Source: an uncultured Lachnospiraceae bacterium (GTDB lineage Bacteria; Bacillota; Clostridia; Lachnospirales; Lachnospiraceae). From it: a stretch of 43,320 nt of DNA. A model generated the notes under the pieces. The model had not been told where the DNA came from. It ran no database searches and saw nothing but the letters and a program-made list of their open reading frames with translations. The stretch is taken from NCBI GenBank assembly GCA_902489645.1, contig CABUAW010000016.1, positions 1 to 43,320 on the forward strand. The letters run 5' to 3'. Shown here piece by piece: positions 31,951 through 40,177 of the stretch; within the stretch, counting starts at the first letter, position 1; each line of letters starts with the position of its first letter. Made by a program: the position numbers and the translations under genes.

Positions 31951-32385
31951 ATGACAAATAAAGATACGTTATGCTTATTAAAGGAATGTGATTCCGGTAC
32001 GAAAATGGCCGTATCATCCATTGATGAAATATTGGATAAAACAGAAAATCCGAAACTGAAACAATTATTATCCGAAACTAAAAGCCATCACGAAAAACTT
32101 GGTAACGAAATCCACACCCTCCTCCTTCAAAAAGGCAGCAAGGACGAGGAACCCACTATCATGGCGAAAAGCATGTCCTGGTTAAAAACCAATATGAAGC
32201 TGGGCATGGATAAGAGCGATGCCACCATAGCAGACCTGATGACCGACGGCTGCAATATGGGCATCAAATATCTTTACAAATATCTGAATCAATATGCCGC
32301 CGCAGAGCATAAGGCTAAAGAGCTTTGCAGCCGCCTCATATCTATCGAGGAAACACTGCGTCAGGACCTTCGCTGTTACCTGTAG
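31951..32385 (+). CDS. Unknown four-helix protein (ferritin-like/DUF2383-like)
   Basis: 144-residue helical protein. Four long helices can be read: about 4-30 (TLCLLKECDSGTKMAVSSID), 34-60 (LKQLLSETKSHHEKLGNEIH), 78-110 and 112-140. The paired E-x-x-x-HHEK and E-H in YAAAEHKAKEL echo ferritin-like proteins with reduced metal sites. Met-rich middle segment (MAKSMSWLKTNMKLGM). No signal or membrane segment. AAAGGAGG precedes the start and a strong terminator follows. Function unknown. Confidence 0.75.
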   Translation: MTNKDTLCLLKECDSGTKMAVSSIDEILDKTENPKLKQLLSETKSHHEKLGNEIHTLLLQKGSKDEEPTIMAKSMSWLKTNMKLGMDKSDATIADLMTDGCNMGIKYLYKYLNQYAAAEHKAKELCSRLISIEETLRQDLRCYL

Positions 32386-32424
32386 CTGCCGTTTCTGCCA
32401 CTATGCAAACTTTAACCGATAAAA

Positions 32425-32461
32425 TTTCAGGGCAAAACCAACCGTTGGCTTTGCCCTGAAA
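32425..32461. terminator. Bidirectional terminator between convergent genes
   Basis: Perfect 12-bp stem TTTCAGGGCAAA / TTTGCCCTGAAA (32425-32436, 32450-32461) with an inner CCAAC/GTTGG helix, flanked by short A and T runs, between the helical protein gene and the OGG1-type gene. Confidence 0.75.
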
Positions 32462-32467
32462 TAAACA

Positions 32468-33289
32468 CTATGATTTTTCTCCAAATAATTCATAATAAAA
32501 TATGTATTGCTGCATAATGCCTTTTATATCCTTATATCTCCGGTTCGGAAACCCTCTTTTATAGTGTGCGTTTAACGCCTGAATCATATGGGTGTCCATC
32601 GGAAAGGCCTGCAAATGATGCAGCGCAAAAAGACAAATACAATCGGCCACCTTTTCACCTACGCCAAATAACTTCAGAAGCTCCTGCCTGGCCTTCCGAT
32701 AAGACAGTTGCTCTACCGCTTTCAAATCAATCGCTCCGGTCACAACACTTCTGGCGGCCCGGACTACATATTTACTGCGATACCCCAGATTGCACGCTTT
32801 TAAAGCATCCTCATCAAGCCCTGCCAGGGCTTCCGGTTTTGGAAATCCATAATAGGTTCTTCCCCGGATATCGGTCTTTTCCGCGCCGTAAGCTTCACAG
32901 ATATTTTGAATACATCTTCGGATTCTTACAATATTATTCTGCTGGGAAATCAAAAAGGTGACAATCATCTCCCACAAATCCTGCCGCAAAATCCGTATGC
33001 CTGAACCAAAGGCCGCAGCCCGTACCAGATAGCTATCTCTCGGATTAATCCGGGCGATACACTCTGCGTAGTCTCTTTCCAGGTCGAAATAGGCCTTCCA
33101 GAAATCTTCGAATTCTTCCGGTTCACAATAAAATGTACATTCGTTTCCCTGCTGTTTGACTTCCAGATATCTGTCCCCGGCAATCAGACTGTATCGAATA
33201 CCTTCCGCATCCTCCGGCTTCATTCGAAAACATTGGCCAGACTGACAAATCTGCGCCAGGCTGAAATTATCCATTCGTTTCCTAACCAT
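32468..33289 (-). CDS. ogg: 8-oxoguanine DNA glycosylase (OGG1 type)
   Basis: 273-residue glycosylase/AP lyase of the helix-hairpin-helix superfamily that removes 8-oxoguanine. It follows human OGG1 in its core: QICQSGQCFRM, DLWEMIVTFLISQQNNIVRIRRCI, then the hairpin LFGVGEKVADCICLFALHHLQAFPMDTHM with the Schiff-base Lys (GVGEKVA) and the catalytic Asp (PMDTHM). Met1 has a poor ribosome site; Met6 (33274) with AGGA is an alternative. It follows rubrerythrin by 11 bases and is likely cotranscribed with it. Confidence 0.92.
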   Translation of the reverse strand: MVRKRMDNFSLAQICQSGQCFRMKPEDAEGIRYSLIAGDRYLEVKQQGNECTFYCEPEEFEDFWKAYFDLERDYAECIARINPRDSYLVRAAAFGSGIRILRQDLWEMIVTFLISQQNNIVRIRRCIQNICEAYGAEKTDIRGRTYYGFPKPEALAGLDEDALKACNLGYRSKYVVRAARSVVTGAIDLKAVEQLSYRKARQELLKLFGVGEKVADCICLFALHHLQAFPMDTHMIQALNAHYKRGFPNRRYKDIKGIMQQYIFYYELFGEKS

Positions 33290-33300
33290 ACATCAAAAAC

Positions 33301-33843
33301 TTAGTAATTCTCCTTACGTACTTCAAAATAACTCTGCGGGTGATGACATACCGGACATACCTCCGGCGCCTTCGTTCCCACGACAATATGTCCGCAATTC
33401 CGACATTCCCAAATCTGAACGCCGCTCTTTTCAAATACCTGCCGTGTCTCCACATTATTCAACAATGCGCGATACCGCTCTTCATGGCTCTTTTCAATTG
33501 CAGCCACGCCTCTGAACTGGGCCGCAAGCTCCAGAAATCCTTCTTCTTCCGCATCCTTTGCCATACGCTCATACATATCTGTCCATTCGGCATTTTCACC
33601 CTCAGCGGCATGAAGTAAATTTTCTGCCGTATCGCCTACCTGCCCCAGCGCTTTAAACCACAACTTTGCATGTTCCTTTTCATTTTCCGCCGTTTTTAAA
33701 AAGAGTGCGGCTATCTGCTCATATCCGGCTTTCTTAGCAACCGACGCAAAAAAAGTATATTTATTTCTCGCCTCAGATTCTCCTGCAAATGCTTCCCATA
33801 AATTTTTCTCTGTTTTTGTTCCTGCATATGGATTTTTGCTCAT
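33301..33843 (-). CDS. rbr: Rubrerythrin
   Basis: 180-residue non-haem iron peroxidase of anaerobes, reducing hydrogen peroxide. The N-terminal ferritin-like domain supplies the diiron ligands (LWEAFAGESEARNKYTFFASVA, ENEKEHAKLWF, GVAAIEKSHEERYRAL with E-x-x-H motifs); the C-terminal rubredoxin-like domain (from about 142) holds [Fe(SCys)4] in CRNCGHIVVG and CPVCHHPQSYF. AGGAGAG precedes the start. It has a consensus promoter with a palindrome in its spacer and leads a unit with the 8-oxoguanine glycosylase. Confidence 0.97.
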   Translation of the reverse strand: MSKNPYAGTKTEKNLWEAFAGESEARNKYTFFASVAKKAGYEQIAALFLKTAENEKEHAKLWFKALGQVGDTAENLLHAAEGENAEWTDMYERMAKDAEEEGFLELAAQFRGVAAIEKSHEERYRALLNNVETRQVFEKSGVQIWECRNCGHIVVGTKAPEVCPVCHHPQSYFEVRKENY

Positions 33844-33896
33844 TCTTCATCTCTCCTTTACCATTCAATATAAAATTAATAATGATTCCTGTTATT

Positions 33897-33925
33897 ATTT
33901 TATATCTAATTAGAATCGATGTCAA
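33897..33925 (-). promoter_or_regulatory. Rubrerythrin promoter with palindrome in the spacer
   Basis: TTGACA (33925-33920), 17-bp spacer, TAAAAT (33902-33897). The spacer contains the perfect palindrome TCTAATTAGA (33905-33914). An AT-rich dyad between the boxes of a peroxide-defence gene is the place for a PerR/Fur-type or similar repressor, but it is not a full PerR box. Confidence 0.65.
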
Positions 33926-33959
33926 GCCTTTTCTGTTTTTTAATTCTATTTTTCCTCTG

Positions 33960-34877
33960 TCAGTATCCATAAAATTTCAAATGAAACTCTGTCCCCTGCC
34001 CCGGCTCACTTTTCACGTCAATTGTTCCGTTCTGCTGCATCACAATCTGCCGTGACAATGCCAGGCCAATGCCCACACTATTTTCCGAGGCATTTTTTCC
34101 TTTATAAAAACGCTCGAAAATATGCCCCAATTCTTCTTTCTCTATCCCTTCGCCATTATCACGAATATAAATATTCACGGAAAAATTATTCTGCTCTCCG
34201 CTGATAACCACACGACCGCCTTCGGGCGTGTGTTCCAGGCAGTTTTTTATAATATTCGTAATCGCCTCCTCCGTCCAATGTTCGTCACAAATCATATGAA
34301 TATTCTCATCAACCGAAATAGAAAGCGCCACATCTTTAACATCGGCTATAAGCTTCAGCGGTTCCGCCGCCCTTTCCACAAGTTCGCTGACGGAAACATT
34401 TTCCTTTTTCAGCTTCAGCACATTCGCTTCTAACTGGGAAAGGGTCAGAAGGTTACGCACCAGCCAGGTCATCCGGCCCACCTGCTGGTCTATCCGTCCG
34501 GCAAACTCTATCCGCTTTTTCTCCGGCAGCCCCGGCTCCCGAAGTATATCAGCCATAAGCGTCATCGAAGTCAGCGGCGTTTTTATCTGATGTGAAATAT
34601 CCGAAAGCATTTTTGAAAGATATTCCTTTTCCTTTATGGCCTGACCGGACTTTTCATTAAGAAGCACGACCAGCTTATATATCTCACTCTGCAAAATACC
34701 AATCGAACCTTCGTTATAGCTTCCCCATTCCGGCAGCTCCGGCTCATCCTGAATGTGCATCAGATACATAATCAATTCTTCCAATTGTTTTTCCCGTTTT
34801 CTCTGATGATACAGCATCACAGCCAGAATCAGGAAAAAGGCCCCGGCCAGCAGGGCCATAAAAATCAATTCCGTCAC
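33960..34877 (-). CDS. Sensor histidine kinase, single membrane helix
   Basis: 305-residue kinase. One N-terminal membrane helix (about 4-23) is followed at once by a cytosolic coiled coil; there is no extracellular sensor domain. HisKA holds the phospho-acceptor His96 in SDISHQIKTPLTSM; the ATPase domain has the N box NIIKNCLEHTPEGG, G1 DNGEGIEKEELGHIFERFYKG and G2 SVGIGLALSR. Kinases without a sensor domain next to ABC permeases usually sense through the transporter. The gene follows the response regulator by 12 bases. Confidence 0.93.
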   Translation of the reverse strand: MTELIFMALLAGAFFLILAVMLYHQRKREKQLEELIMYLMHIQDEPELPEWGSYNEGSIGILQSEIYKLVVLLNEKSGQAIKEKEYLSKMLSDISHQIKTPLTSMTLMADILREPGLPEKKRIEFAGRIDQQVGRMTWLVRNLLTLSQLEANVLKLKKENVSVSELVERAAEPLKLIADVKDVALSISVDENIHMICDEHWTEEAITNIIKNCLEHTPEGGRVVISGEQNNFSVNIYIRDNGEGIEKEELGHIFERFYKGKNASENSVGIGLALSRQIVMQQNGTIDVKSEPGQGTEFHLKFYGY

Positions 34878-34889
34878 CCTCCAATCCTC

Positions 34890-35570
34890 CTATTTATCCA
34901 TCCGGTATCCAATCCCCCGCACCGTTTTAATTACCGGCGCCTCCGGGTTGTCTCCCAGTTTTTTTCGGAGCCGTTTAATATAAACGCTGAGCGTGTTATC
35001 ATTCACATAATCACCAACCACATCCCAGATATTATTTAAAATCTGCTGACGGGTCAACGTCTGTCCCCGGTGATTCAGAAAGATAAGCAGCAGCTTATAC
35101 TCCATCGCCGTAAGAATAATCTCCTCGTTGCCGCAATATACCTTCCCGGTCTGCAAATTCACTTGCTTTGTCCCCACAGAAATAATACTCGATTCCGTCC
35201 GGCTATTCTGCGCGGTACGTCGTAAAATAGCTTTCATCCGCGCCATCAACTCACGAATACGAAAGGGTTTTGTAATATAGTCGTCCGCCCCCTGTTCCAG
35301 AGCCATCACCGTATGCACTTCATCTTCACAGGCTGTGAGAAACAGAATCGGCACCTGGCTAACTTTTCGTATTTCCCGGCAAACAACATATCCGTCCCCA
35401 TCCGGCAGCATCACATCCAGAAGACAAAAATCCCACATATTTCCTGACCGGATGAGCGACAGCGCTTCTTTTTGAGAGGCCGCCGTCACCACCTCATAAC
35501 CTTCCTGCCTCAAAGAATACTGCAGCCCCTCTGAAATTATCGCATCGTCTTCAACAAGTAAAACCTTCAT
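34890..35570 (-). CDS. OmpR-family response regulator
   Basis: 226-residue regulator: receiver domain 1-115 with acidic pair EDD (7-9), phospho-acceptor Asp52 in LLDVMLPDGDG, Thr in LFLTACEDE and Lys in DYITKPFRIREL; winged-helix DNA-binding domain about 130-224 (LTAMEYKLLLIFLNHRGQTLTRQQIL, YVNDNTLSVYIKRLRKKLG, VRGIGYRM). ATG 35570 after GAGG; a longer reading begins inside the permease gene and is false. Five bases separate it from the permease stop. Its likely operator is the BceR-like dyad at 39131-39146. Confidence 0.94.
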   Translation of the reverse strand: MKVLLVEDDAIISEGLQYSLRQEGYEVVTAASQKEALSLIRSGNMWDFCLLDVMLPDGDGYVVCREIRKVSQVPILFLTACEDEVHTVMALEQGADDYITKPFRIRELMARMKAILRRTAQNSRTESSIISVGTKQVNLQTGKVYCGNEEIILTAMEYKLLLIFLNHRGQTLTRQQILNNIWDVVGDYVNDNTLSVYIKRLRKKLGDNPEAPVIKTVRGIGYRMDK

Positions 35571-35575
35571 AAATT

Positions 35576-38368
35576 TTATCCTCTTTCCTCCCGGATATCC
35601 TCCGCCACATGCCCTTTTCCCATCCGTGCAAAACAGCTTTGCGTCAATGCCACAATAATCAGGGCGGCCATGGCCGCAGCCGCCAGGTAAATGGTCCACG
35701 AAAATGTAATTTTAATATAACCAAAAGTGATTATTAAAAATTTCCGGATAAATATACACATCGGAGCAGAAATTACAGCCGCCCACAAAATACTCCAAAA
35801 AACAAAGGAGCGACATTCATAACCAAGCATCCTCCGTATTTGCCCCGACGTGGCTCCCACAGACTTCATGACGGCAAACTCCTGCCGCTTTCCGAGAATC
35901 CACCCCCGAATGGAATTGTACATGCTTAATAAACAGAGTATCGAAGCCAGAAATACAAAGCTGTAGAGCAAAATCCGTACTATGGTATTCAATGAATCCG
36001 CAAGAGTTTTTGCGTATCCGGCTTCAATAAAGAAATATTTTCCATTTTCAACGGCCGGCATATTTCGTATCTTTTCAATAATTCCCGTATCTTTCCCATT
36101 TGTCTTTATAAAGAGATGCTTCTGCATTGCATGATAATTATCCGCATTTTCGTCCGTATCCAAAAGAATTTCATTCATGGCCTCCCCCGTATCCAACGGA
36201 ACAATAACCCACATTTGTTCCGAGTGAAAGGACATCAAATTTTTTAACTGCTCATTCGAGGCATAGCCCACGATGGTCAGCGGGAAATCCACCTGTTGTT
36301 CCATATCCGGACAATAAAGACTCATCGGCAGGACTTCACCTTTTTCCAAATCTGTCATCCGTTCAATCTGATAAAACTGATATTTTTCTGCCTTAAGACC
36401 GTCGACTCCCCAATTCTGCGTGGAAATTTCGCCATCCTGGACAACAATAGCCGGCCGTTGTGCCGATGCCGCCATCGTCTCGTCCACATCCGCTTTCTGT
36501 ATCATCTGTTCAAATGTCGCTTCATCGACGGCAAGTATATTCAGCACCCGGCTTCCCCCAGAAAAATGCGCATTAAATTCTTCGTCTGTTAATTCTCTAT
36601 GATAATACAGATTAAATACTTTGTGAAGAGCTTCCCAGTATTCCCGGCTAAATACTTCATTCGGAACTGTGCCGACAAATAGTACTTCGCCCCATTCACA
36701 CAGCGCATCCACACCCTCATCCGCTTCAAGCAGGGATTTCGCTTCCTCATAATCCGAAAAATCACCATTGACCGTTCCAAAAACATAATTCCAGCCCTGC
36801 ATTTCATAATTCATATGCGCATCATCCGTCATACGATAAGACACAATCCGCGTTATATTCTGAACGCCAAAGGCAGTAACAATAAAAATAACCATAAAAA
36901 CAACCGCAGAGCGGATAATCCCACGCGTCTTTTTGTACTGAACCCTCAGAAAATTCCGGGCCAACATTCCTTCGGCGCCGCACCGACGAATCAAACGGAC
37001 ATTCATCGGATGTGTTTTTTCCCGCTGCTTTTTATTTCCCCGGATACACTCAATGGGGCCGATTTTACTGATTTTTCGCGCCGGTAAATAAGCCGAAATA
37101 AGCACCGTACATATACTGACAACCACCGTACAAAGAACACTCTCCATGGAAATATTTAAAGATACGGGCACGGTAATTCCACTCGCATAAATGCCGAACA
37201 TATTTTCAGCAAAAGGCTTGAGTAACATCATACCGCCCGACACCACAAAAAGCCCCAGAATAAATCCTGTGGGCAGCGCCATCAAAAGCAGGTAAAATGC
37301 TTCGTAATAAACGCTGCTCCGTTTCTGCCTTCCCGTAGCTCCAACCGAACAAAGCATGCCCAGATACCGACTTCTTTCTTCAAATGACATATTGAATAAG
37401 TTATAAATAAGAATCACCGAAGCCACTATAATAATCGCCAGAAAGAAAACGGTCATCACCTTCACAATGATATTTATTGTGGAATCTGAAGAATTTCCCG
37501 AAAAACTCAATACATAATTATTGAAAACGACTTCTTTTTCTTCTGTAAATTTTCTTAACATCCAGACCGGAGCGGCTGTTGAATCCTCCAGGTCCAGCAT
37601 TAAAGAAACATTAAAATGACCGCCATTTGCCGACGCAATTTCCGGGCTAATCCAGGTCAGCGCCTCATATCCTGCGGCGTCGCCATTTTCATAGACGGGC
37701 GTTTTCATAAAACCCACAACTTTATAATTCTGTGTCTCGCCCGTATAATTTATATTTTCGCGAAAACTTTCATTCTCCCCAAAATAGGGAAAATCCTCCG
37801 ACACCTCCACGGTTTTCCCATATTCAACGGTAATTCCCTGAAAAGGAAATATGGTTTCTGTTCCCTGAGCGATGCCCGTCATACTCCGTGTAAAATATTT
37901 CGCTGAAATTTCATCGCCAATTTGGATATCCGAACCATCCTCCCGCACACGCTCACTGAGTATAAGCTCATCCGGCGCCGAAGGAAAACGTCCGTCCGAA
38001 AGCTCAATATTCATCCAGTCAAAACATTTATCCGAATAAGCCCGCACATTAAGATAGGGTTTATCCGAATGGCCGGACCGTTCAAAGTCCGTTGTTCCCA
38101 GCCTTTTTGAAATCGCCGTATCCAATACATACTCCATTGAATTTAATTCTGAAAGTTCCTCTCCGGTAACATCATAAATGCTGGCATGCCATTTACCATC
38201 TTTAGCTTCCCCCATTCTCTCCAAATAGGAGACAGCCGTATCCTTTCCAACAAACACACAGGTCATTAAAAGCACCATAAAAACAATTCCCAAAAAAGCT
38301 GTCATCGTGCGTTTACGATTTTGTTTCATATATTGGTGCGTCACATAATATACAACGTGGTTTCTCAT
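35576..38368 (-). CDS. FtsX-type ABC permease with two extracellular domains
   Basis: 930-residue permease. One helix (about 20-37), a large outside domain (about 38-300), three helices with the FtsX core (about 305-430; RSRYLGMLCSVGATGRQKR), a further helix (about 485-505), a second outside domain (about 510-795), and three closing helices (about 800-920; RQEFAVMKSVGATSGQIRRML). Eight helices and two outside domains differ from the ten-helix, one-domain BceB layout. With its ATPase it probably extrudes or removes peptides or antibiotics from the membrane. Its start overlaps the ATPase stop by 4 bases. Confidence 0.9.
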   Translation of the reverse strand: MRNHVVYYVTHQYMKQNRKRTMTAFLGIVFMVLLMTCVFVGKDTAVSYLERMGEAKDGKWHASIYDVTGEELSELNSMEYVLDTAISKRLGTTDFERSGHSDKPYLNVRAYSDKCFDWMNIELSDGRFPSAPDELILSERVREDGSDIQIGDEISAKYFTRSMTGIAQGTETIFPFQGITVEYGKTVEVSEDFPYFGENESFRENINYTGETQNYKVVGFMKTPVYENGDAAGYEALTWISPEIASANGGHFNVSLMLDLEDSTAAPVWMLRKFTEEKEVVFNNYVLSFSGNSSDSTINIIVKVMTVFFLAIIIVASVILIYNLFNMSFEERSRYLGMLCSVGATGRQKRSSVYYEAFYLLLMALPTGFILGLFVVSGGMMLLKPFAENMFGIYASGITVPVSLNISMESVLCTVVVSICTVLISAYLPARKISKIGPIECIRGNKKQREKTHPMNVRLIRRCGAEGMLARNFLRVQYKKTRGIIRSAVVFMVIFIVTAFGVQNITRIVSYRMTDDAHMNYEMQGWNYVFGTVNGDFSDYEEAKSLLEADEGVDALCEWGEVLFVGTVPNEVFSREYWEALHKVFNLYYHRELTDEEFNAHFSGGSRVLNILAVDEATFEQMIQKADVDETMAASAQRPAIVVQDGEISTQNWGVDGLKAEKYQFYQIERMTDLEKGEVLPMSLYCPDMEQQVDFPLTIVGYASNEQLKNLMSFHSEQMWVIVPLDTGEAMNEILLDTDENADNYHAMQKHLFIKTNGKDTGIIEKIRNMPAVENGKYFFIEAGYAKTLADSLNTIVRILLYSFVFLASILCLLSMYNSIRGWILGKRQEFAVMKSVGATSGQIRRMLGYECRSFVFWSILWAAVISAPMCIFIRKFLIITFGYIKITFSWTIYLAAAAMAALIIVALTQSCFARMGKGHVAEDIREERG

Positions 38369-39066
38369 ACAGCGCCACCTCCCAGCACACGAATCGTCTC
38401 GTCTCTGGTAATCTTTCCATCCTCAATGCAAAGCATCCGGTCGGCCTGCAAAGCAATACCTTCGTCGTGGGTGATGAGCAGCAACGTCTGTTTCTGACTT
38501 CGGTTGGATTCTCTTAAAAGCCGAATAATCTCCGCCCCCGTACTCCGGTCCAGATTTCCCGTCGGCTCATCGGCCAGAACAATCGTCGGATGATTAAATA
38601 ACGCCCGCCCAATGGACACCCGCTGCTGCTGGCCTCCGGAAAGCTGACTTGGCAGATTATTCCGACGGTCCGTAAGCCCCATACGTTCAACAATATCATC
38701 CAGCCGCCGCTTATCTAATTTACGCCCGTCTAACAAATGGGGAAGAACAATATTTTCATCCACATTCAATACCGGCAAAAGATTATAAAACTGATATATA
38801 AGTCCAATCTGCCGCCGCCTGAAAATTGCCAGTTTATCTTCATTCAGCCCATGAATATCCGTACCGTTGATAAACACCTTCCCGGACGTCGGCCGGTCCA
38901 CACCTCCCAGAATATGCAGAAGCGTTGATTTTCCACTGCCCGAAGGGCCTACAATGGAAACAAATTCTCCCTTTTCTACGGAAAAAGACACATTATCAAG
39001 CGCCCGTATGGCCGTATTTCCCGCTCCATATACCTTTGTCAAATTTTCACATCTGAGTATTTCCAC
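38365..39066 (-). CDS. ABC transporter ATP-binding protein (MacB/LolD type)
   Basis: 233-residue ATPase. Walker A GPSGSGKST, Q-loop QFYNLLPVLNVDENI, signature LSGGQQQRVSIGRAL, Walker B TIVLADEPTGNLD and switch His in LLITHDEG are all present; the LADEPTGNLD and EGEFVSIVGPSGSGKST patterns belong to the MacB/LolD/BceA group. The start is GTG at 39066, eight bases after AAGGAGG; the upstream Met-rich extension (39114) is in the promoter. It is the first gene of the four-gene transporter/two-component unit. Confidence 0.94.
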   Translation of the reverse strand: MEILRCENLTKVYGAGNTAIRALDNVSFSVEKGEFVSIVGPSGSGKSTLLHILGGVDRPTSGKVFINGTDIHGLNEDKLAIFRRRQIGLIYQFYNLLPVLNVDENIVLPHLLDGRKLDKRRLDDIVERMGLTDRRNNLPSQLSGGQQQRVSIGRALFNHPTIVLADEPTGNLDRSTGAEIIRLLRESNRSQKQTLLLITHDEGIALQADRMLCIEDGKITRDETIRVLGGGAV

Positions 39067-39091
39067 GTCACATTCCTCCTTATTTTCTTTT

Positions 39092-39146
39092 AGTATAAAT
39101 GAGCAACATGACACTCCGGTGAATCCCTTCGTGACAAAATTGTCAC
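39092..39146 (-). promoter_or_regulatory. BceR-like operator and -10 box of the ABC/two-component unit
   Basis: The dyad GTGACAA-TT-TTGTCAC (39146-39131) fits the BceR-type pattern TNACA-N4-TGTNA exactly. A TATACT -10 (39097-39092) lies 33 bases downstream with no -35 consensus, as expected for a promoter that needs an upstream activator. It suggests that the unit's own response regulator switches on the transporter. Confidence 0.65.
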
Positions 39147-39171
39147 TGTTTCATTGACAGAAGCGCATTTT

Positions 39172-39408
39172 TCATGCCCTATTCCCTCTTTTTTCCGGCG
39201 TCTCGTCCCGCTGAAACTCCAGAATATCTCCCGGCTGACAATCTAAAACATCACATATGGCGTTCAGAGTTGAGAATCTTATGGCGCTGATTTTCCCCGT
39301 CTTCATTTTTGACAAATTCACATTCGCAACGCCGACCCGCTCCGACAACTCTTTCAGAGACATTTTCCGGTCGGCCATTACCCGGTCCAGTCGTAATATA
39401 ATCGCCAT
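39172..39408 (-). CDS. Small XRE-family regulator (YozG-like) paired with DUF2975
   Basis: 78-residue helix-turn-helix protein: MAIILRLDRVMADRKMSLKELSERVGVANVNLSKMKTGKISAIRFSTL then CDVLDCQPGDILEF. This is the YozG/Cro-like type that is nearly always found beside DUF2975 membrane proteins. ATG 39408 after GAGGAG; five codons upstream overlap that site. It follows the DUF2975 gene by 11 bases. It may repress the pair through the dyad at 40102-40118. Confidence 0.88.
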   Translation of the reverse strand: MAIILRLDRVMADRKMSLKELSERVGVANVNLSKMKTGKISAIRFSTLNAICDVLDCQPGDILEFQRDETPEKRGNRA

Positions 39409-39419
39409 CCCATCACTCC

Positions 39420-40031
39420 TCACAATGTTTCATCAGACTCAATCTGCAGTGACATACCATACTCAAAAATATAAGAAAGACAGATAATTATCCCGCCTGT
39501 AATCAGACGGTACCAGAATCCGCCGGACGTTCCGTTGGAACTGTTTAAATAACCGGACATTCCAAGCAGTGTCGGTGTCAGCGCCGACTTGACAATGGCC
39601 GAAGCTATTATCAGAACGCCAATGGCAAAAATAGACTTACAGCACTGATTGATAAAAGGGCTGTCGTCCTGATTTATCTTATTAAATATATTCTTTATAT
39701 GCCATAAAATAGCCAGTGTCAACAAATTCACCGCAAAGCCGCCAAAATATCCCATTAAATATACGGCTTTCGGTGTCTCTATCGCCCGTTCATTTAACAA
39801 ATTTCTCGCGAAATCAACCTCCAGTCCGCCTTTAAAAAATCCATATCCGGCCACACCATTTCCCGTATCTAAAAGATTAATCTGGAAATTTCCCCGGGAT
39901 TGAAACGCCATCCATAAACCGACTCCAAGGAAAATCAGCAAATATATGGCATAGGCCCAAAAAATCAGCCGAAGCACAATACCTAAACTGTCGCACCGGG
40001 CTTTCAAAACACTTCTGGAAGAATTAAACAT
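39420..40031 (-). CDS. DUF2975 membrane protein
   Basis: 203 residues with four membrane helices (about 20-42, 88-108, 130-150, 172-192) and an outside loop after helix 1. The layout and the motif SPFINQCCKSIFAIGVLIIASAI belong to the DUF2975 family of unknown function. These proteins are paired with small XRE regulators; it is not known whether they sense a membrane signal or form a toxin-like system. ATG 40031 follows AGGTGG; the longer start overlaps it. Transcribed from a full-consensus promoter. Confidence 0.85.
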   Translation of the reverse strand: MFNSSRSVLKARCDSLGIVLRLIFWAYAIYLLIFLGVGLWMAFQSRGNFQINLLDTGNGVAGYGFFKGGLEVDFARNLLNERAIETPKAVYLMGYFGGFAVNLLTLAILWHIKNIFNKINQDDSPFINQCCKSIFAIGVLIIASAIVKSALTPTLLGMSGYLNSSNGTSGGFWYRLITGGIIICLSYIFEYGMSLQIESDETL

Positions 40032-40065
40032 AATACAAACCACCTTTCACCTTTTTCTAAGCCCA

Positions 40066-40118
40066 ATTATAGGTTTTACTTTTATGTTTGTCAACTATTT
40101 TTTAACGTTTATCGTTAA
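40066..40118 (-). promoter_or_regulatory. Full-consensus promoter with upstream dyad, DUF2975-XRE pair
   Basis: TTGACA (40094-40089), 17-bp spacer, TATAAT (40071-40066): both boxes perfect. Seven bases upstream is the dyad TTAACG-TTTAT-CGTTAA (40102-40118). Such a strong promoter implies a repressor, most simply the XRE protein of the pair bound at the dyad. Confidence 0.8.
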
Positions 40119-40151
40119 TTTTGTTGCAGTCCGGGCTTTCAAAAGATTCTG

Positions 40152-40177
40152 AAAAAAGCTGGCATTACGCCAGCTTT
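40152..40177 (-). terminator. Terminator of HAD phosphatase gene
   Basis: AAAGCTGGC / GCCAGCTTT stem (40177-40169, 40163-40155), loop GTAAT, then six Ts on the minus strand. It overlaps the last base of the stop codon. Confidence 0.88.

Noticed and set aside
35571..35699. Longer N terminus for the response regulator
   Set aside because: The extra residues lie within the permease gene in another frame; the receiver domain starts exactly at the ATG with a ribosome site.
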